Shown one piece after another: positions 59,346 through 64,000 of a stretch of DNA of 64,000 bases (the stretch's first letter is position 1; the number at the start of each line of letters is the position of its first letter). Under the pieces are notes generated by a model. The model searched no databases and was not told the origin of the DNA. It was given only the letters and a program-made list of their open reading frames with translations. This DNA comes from Caprella mutica (lineage: Eukaryota > Arthropoda > Malacostraca > Amphipoda > Caprellidae), in assembly GCA_947561585.1 (NCBI GenBank), contig CANNZV010000917.1:106976-170975 (forward strand). Reading direction: 5' to 3'. The translations under genes were made by a program, and so were the position numbers.

Positions 59346-60639
59346 GCTGCTTTTTATATTTTCTATGATAAGTATATGTAGTAATACTATATTAATATGT
59401 TCTATCACATATCAGTTCTTATATCATATTATAAAAAGGAATTCAAATGCAGATAAAATAAAATATTTTTTTATAATATAAGTTATTGGGCACATAAAAA
59501 ATATAAGAAAAACGCTTTTTTAATTCTATTGCAGCTTATTTAAGTGTATCATTAATAGAATGAAAATTGAATTTTGAAAAATGTAATCATAAAACTTTGA
59601 AATTTGCGTCTTGACAAAATTTTGCAATCTCTTTTTTTGAAAAGTGGTTAAAATTCGTTAGGTGAATGACTCCGTGAAGAAGAAAAAAGATAAAAGTAGG
59701 TGATATATCTATAATACAGGTATATAAGTCAAGAAACAATAATAATTGCATCATGTGAATAAAGAAATATTATTAATATTTTACTATAAGTATATAATGT
59801 ATGTTTAATTGATATTAATATAATATTAAATGTGAATTTTGTACATAAAATAGGAAGTTTTCATACTTGTTGTATGAGAAAATAAATCTCCGTTTAAAAT
59901 GAATATGCTTCATATATAGGTAGGTATATTTAACAATTAATAATACTGAATACACTATAATTCCTTAGTTCTTATATATGGATTTGTTAAATGTACAATA
60001 ACTAATTCCAATGATTATTACAAGGTAGTTAATAAATAAATCATTTAAATTGATGCGTATAAATACAATAATGTTTATTTTAGACTTAACTCAACACTGT
60101 GAGTTACTATACAAATAAGAGTTGAATTAGCTACAGTCTACCTAATTAAAGCTTATAAAAGCCTTTATTAAGGAACAATTAAAGTCAATAAGCGAGTATA
60201 GTTTAGCTCTTTCATATACCATTAGGCAGTAATATAGAGAAAGAGATAAAGAAAATGATAATTGTAGTTAATTGGTTCTAATTGTATAGCACTGGTGCGG
60301 GTACATAGAAAACGAAACAGAGTAACATTTGAGGGTAAACTGTGATATAAGAAAAGAGAAATGGTTGAATGAAGGAAATGAGTTGATATTTCTAATTATT
60401 TTTAGTTATTGTGTACATATACTTAACTAAGAAATAATTAATTGAAATTATATATGCTTTCATATGATATAATAAATGTTCATTAACATTTATTCTCATA
60501 AAATGCCTTATGGTTATGAAATTAATCCTCCAAAGAAAAAAATGCCTTTTTAAGGACGTGGTTGCAGCGTTTGTAGGACATTGCAATCCTCTCTTCACAG
60601 CGATATGTACTAGCTATCAAGCAAAGTAATGTGCAGGCA

Positions 60640-60800
60640 AAAACACTAGAATTAACCCTACCGTCCGCAGTGACACTCTCCTACCGGACGTGGTGATTAA
60701 CAGTTCTAATTTATCATTGGTTAGCGAATGGTAATTAACTGTCAATGATTGGTATTAAATTAGTGGCTTTGCAGCTCATTTGTCCCTGAAACATACCTTG
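60640..60800. promoter_or_regulatory. Candidate conserved non-coding island
   Basis: Contains two related words TACCGTCCGCAGTG and CTACCGGACGTGG, then GTGATTAACAG, TTGGTTAGCGAATGGTAATT, TGTCAATGATTGG (PBX/MEIS-like TGATTG), and ATTAAATTAGTGGC. Higher complexity than the flanks. No open frame. Confidence 0.28.
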
Positions 60801-60866
60801 AAATGAGGTAAGAAATACCGCCAAAAATATACAAATGTCGAACAACTTAGCGATGGCATTGCAATG

Positions 60867-61018
60867 AGTAGTAAGAATTACTGTGTAGAAAGAGTAGTAA
60901 GAGTTACTGTGTAAAAAGAGTAGTAAGAGTTACTGTGTAGAAAGAGTAGTAAGAGTTACTGTGTAGAAAGAGTAGTAAGAGTTACTGTGCAGAAAGAGCA
61001 CTAAGAGGTACTGTGTAA
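60867..61018. repeat. 26-bp minisatellite, about 5.8 copies
   Basis: The unit is AGTAGTAAGAGTTACTGTGT followed by AGAAAG. The last copy is diverged (GCACTAAGAGGTACTG). No relation to the 26-bp array at 7286. Confidence 0.93.
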
Positions 61019-64000
61019 AAGTGGGTCTTCAAATTTACATTATTTATACACAATGGATAGAACAAGATATAAGAATTAATATAGTGTGACGTCACGAGAG
61101 CCTATTTCATTGCAAAGGAAATGGGGTGGCTATGTGTCTATATTCCTCATCATCATACTTAACTAGTAAGAACTGCATTTAATGAGTCCATCATTTGACA
61201 CAATTCTATGAAACTTGAATAAATAGAGTGATTCGTGATACATACATAAACAAATATTTCGCCATGTTATTTAATAATAAGCAAAATATGAAAATTAAAT
61301 TATTGTACAGAATTGAAGGTGTGTAGAATGGCGAAAATATTTTGCTACCAGAGGTGGACGCCTCAGAAGGTGCAACACGCAAGCTATTCTAAGGTGTAAT
61401 TAGCTTGGTCTTTAATTGAAGGTGTTGAGGGGGTTGCCAGTACATTATCTTTCTGCTCAGGACTTGATAGATTGAGAGACACTCTGTCGATATCTACCTA
61501 CCTCTCTATCCTGCTGTCTGAAGCTATTAAAATTTACCTACATATCTTTACTGCTATCCAAAGTTATTTAATTTACCTAACTTTATTCAATGTACTTGAA
61601 GTTATTCATGTACATTTTCTGATAAACTGTTATAGATTGTAATAGGTAAATTAATGCTCTATAGCATTGAGGCCTCATATTATTTTGATGTAGAGTTTTG
61701 ATTTTAATGTTAGTGGATGTATATTTTAGAATGAAGGCTGCACATCCTTTTTGACATACGTAATGATGTCTCAAATGGTAGCTTTAAATGATTAGCAATG
61801 ATATTCTCCCAGCAATTTGATCAATTATCTTAATAACAAGTTTAAAAGGCAAAAAAATCTTCATTTTACTAATGGTTGTTTCATTATTTTCGGAAGGAAA
61901 TGTAAAGTACCTAAAATTTGTACCCTTTTGAAATAACATGACTGCTCCGATTAATCTATTTAAATTGATCGTATTAACATCTGTAATAACGGAAAAAAAA
62001 CTATCGAGAAAATGGTTTCATAATTTTTATTTGAGATAGAAAATTATTATAATGAAAACAATCTACAATAATTAATGAAGTTGTAAATAATTTACATCTC
62101 TTTTAGAATAGTTCAATTAATTAATTAATTTCTTTATAATTATGAATTATAAAGAATCAATTTTCTATTAATTATTTATTTTGAATTAACTAAATTACTT
62201 TTATGTTTACCAACATAAAAAGATTCCCATAGCTTCAATGGTGATAGAGTGACTCTTATGAAATTCTTTCATCAAACGAAAGCGCTTGGGGTTAAATTTA
62301 CCATTATACTCTCTGGTATTGCCTGCTTTAATTAGATACTATGGTAAACCTTATTTCAGTTGATTCCGATAGTTACATCACAGTTCGAATTAATAATTAA
62401 ATCTAATATTATTTTTTAGTTTAACTATTTTGAGAGCAGTGGTTATGGTAAACTTTTAGTCGATAGGAAGGAGTCTGCAAGATAAAATGATTTTCAGTTG
62501 TTATTGATTATGTATAAGCAGTTCACAATCAGCAGTCATTAACATTATGAAGTACAGAAAGCAAAGAACAGAGCTTATTCATATTGAATTATCTCATTTC
62601 AATATGATGTTATAAGTATGTACTTATCTGGATCTGGCGATCTGGAGGTTTCTATAATTTATCTCATGAATTTATATTGATGAATGGAAATCACAATTAT
62701 AGCTTTATAAAGCAAATTAATTTTGTATATAATTATTCAAGTTTTTCCAAAACGCACATAAAATAAAAGAACCTCTCACGGCACATTGAAATCAACACAT
62801 TCATGTGTCTGATGCCCCAGCCAAAGAATAAAGGCACGGCACATTAGTCAAGTGGTTAAACACACTAATTAGCGGAGATGAAAGTCCCTAGCATCGGCAC
62901 TGACAAATGTTAAAGGAGAATACCAGTTCTTTGAATAATATTTCATTATGCGAGTCTTAAATTATTAGAATTGAGAAAGTGAGGTGAGTCCGCGGGTTTG
63001 ATGACTGAGGCATGGCGTGAGCTCTCATCCTTTGCTGCTTTTAACTACCCGATACATGTGATATCTCAAACTTTAGATCCCCATGAATTCCCCTCTCGTC
63101 CCCGAGTGAGGATGAGCTACAGTCACCTCCCCAACTGTGGGGAGTGAGCTGGTAGGAAGAGCTTTGAAATCCAGTTTGTAGAGACATGCTTAGGGTGATG
63201 AATACTGTGAAGAGCTTGATAGAATGTGGTGCGTCTTCAGAGTTCACATGGAGATTGTTGGTCACGTGTCAGAGGTTGCCAAAGGTCACTGGCAGTTGAG
63301 TTCCTATATTTGGGTATTAAGTGAACAAATTTTGACAAAAAGGAGGAAACGTTCGTGGTACTTTATGGAAAAAAGATATATCTATTATCTCAAACAATTG
63401 CGAATATTTTGACTAAATTTGGAAGAAAATCTTAATTCATATGAACAATATTTATATTTTATTTACCGTTACATCAAGTAAATAAATTATCCAATTACTA
63501 TTGAAGTTTGTATCAAACATTATGTATACGAATAGTAATACATACTTCATTGCTGATCTCTATTTTGATGCTGTCTTATAATCTCTTTGACAGCAGGCAG
63601 TATTTAGTGTACCACAAACAAAGTGAGGAGGTTGTAGAGCAATCACATGACACAGAGTGTACTCATGCGGCCACAGATTGTGATTTTCTGCAATCAAACA
63701 TCTAATCTTTACGCACTTTGGATCATTTAACGAGAGTAGCGGTGGAGATTTTAGCGTAGTACACGATGCTCCGTAATCAGTTGAAATTACGCACTGCTTG
63801 TCTTTAGGTTTGCTGTATTTGAGGCTAGACTTAGAATGGTACTGCGGAAGAATGGGATTGCTATTTTGCTGCAGATTTATCCTATTTATTCATAAACATC
63901 GAGCAAATTTTGGTGATATTTATATTATTGTAAATATCAGATATCCTCGTAAGCAAAACATTAATTATAAAGTAAGAAAATTACAAATTTAGTTTACTTA
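61019..64000. other. Unique AT-rich sequence to the right edge
   Basis: No gene is recognised. A candidate island at 62765-62900 is listed separately. The part at 63000-63330 is less AT-rich, holds TCACGTGTC (E-box) and CTCCCCAACTGTGGGGAG (small hairpin), and has overlapping short frames on both strands without known domains. The short plus frames at 63508-63705 and 63798-63992 are background-like. Confidence 0.5.
62765..62900. promoter_or_regulatory. Candidate conserved non-coding island
   Basis: Contains CACGGCACATT twice (62777 and 62835), TCAAGTGG (62848-62855, the classic NK2-class homeodomain site) and CTAATTAG (62865-62872, a general homeodomain palindrome) within 100 bp. No open frame. 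Function is inferred from motifs only. Confidence 0.33.

Larger units (their letters stand above)
58167..60866. other. Unique AT-rich sequence with two higher-complexity patches
   Basis: No gene. Candidate islands at 59205-59345 and 60640-60800 are listed separately. The 75-codon plus frame at 58980-59207 has no known domain. Confidence 0.55.

Noticed and set aside
63115..63150. CTCCCCAACTGTGGGGAG hairpin as a terminator or regulatory stem
   Set aside because: Six-base stem only; terminators of this kind are not meaningful in a eukaryotic setting.
1..64000. tRNA, rRNA or snRNA genes
   Set aside because: No B-box (GGTTCRANNCC) in proper context, no 5S or U6 signature was seen on either strand by eye. 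A tRNAscan-SE/Infernal run would be decisive.

Overview
This window looks like a piece of a eukaryotic, probably marine invertebrate, nuclear genome. It is strongly AT-rich and contains no continuous protein-coding gene I can defend. It has no rRNA or tRNA, and no prokaryotic operon structure. The mixture of minisatellites, inverted-repeat (foldback) elements, a Helitron-like repeat full of AGGTCA motifs, small TIR elements and a decayed LINE fragment recalls lophotrochozoan genomes (molluscs, annelids, nemerteans, bryozoans). I cannot name the phylum with confidence. Every long open frame in the first 37 kb lies on a tandem repeat and is explained by the repeat period.

Layout. From 1 to about 37.15 kb the window is dominated by tandem arrays. 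They come in clusters: 24- and 53-bp units at 1.3-3.3 kb; 26-, 38- and 16-bp units at 7.3-11.5 kb; 18 bp at 14 kb; 20-, 17-, 27- and 21-bp units at 15.9-20.3 kb; 20 and 37 bp at 21.3-24.9 kb; 32 bp at 26.7 kb; about 52 bp at 29.9 kb; 17 bp plus a pyrimidine tract at 31.2-32.2 kb; 31 bp and a GTGTGAGAG array at 35.2-37.15 kb. Arrays make up roughly a quarter of the window. Several show higher-order structure: a 148-bp tetramer in the 37-bp array, a 377-bp block in the 17-bp array, a 62-bp dimer in the 31-bp array, and a 340-bp duplication in the 17-bp pyrimidine array. The 17-bp array appears to derive from the adjacent 20-bp array by loss of three bases.

From 37.2 to 64 kb tandem arrays are few (46.9, 50.1 and 60.9 kb) and mobile elements are more visible. 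There are foldback elements at 39.2 and 42.8-44.3 kb (the second with another nested inside it, and with a 9-bp target duplication); a third of this kind lies at 30.35 kb in the left half. There is a pair of Helitron-like repeats at 39.9 and 41.0 kb, a LINE C-terminal fragment at 45.1 kb, and a large palindromic MITE at 57.6 kb. Smaller TIR elements sit at 25.1 and 33.5 kb.

Between the repeats lie islands of higher-complexity sequence with clustered TAATTG/TAATTA, CAGGTG and AGGTGTG motifs (for example 29.7, 44.5, 55.3, 59.2, 60.7 and 62.8 kb). They look like the conserved non-coding islands of a developmental gene desert. This is inference from composition and motifs only and needs cross-species alignment. 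The most interesting item is the foldback family: four elements share a terminal grammar (GG-G-N-GGACA-NN-TCGT-like, iterated every 14-16 bp) although their iterated units have diverged from one another.
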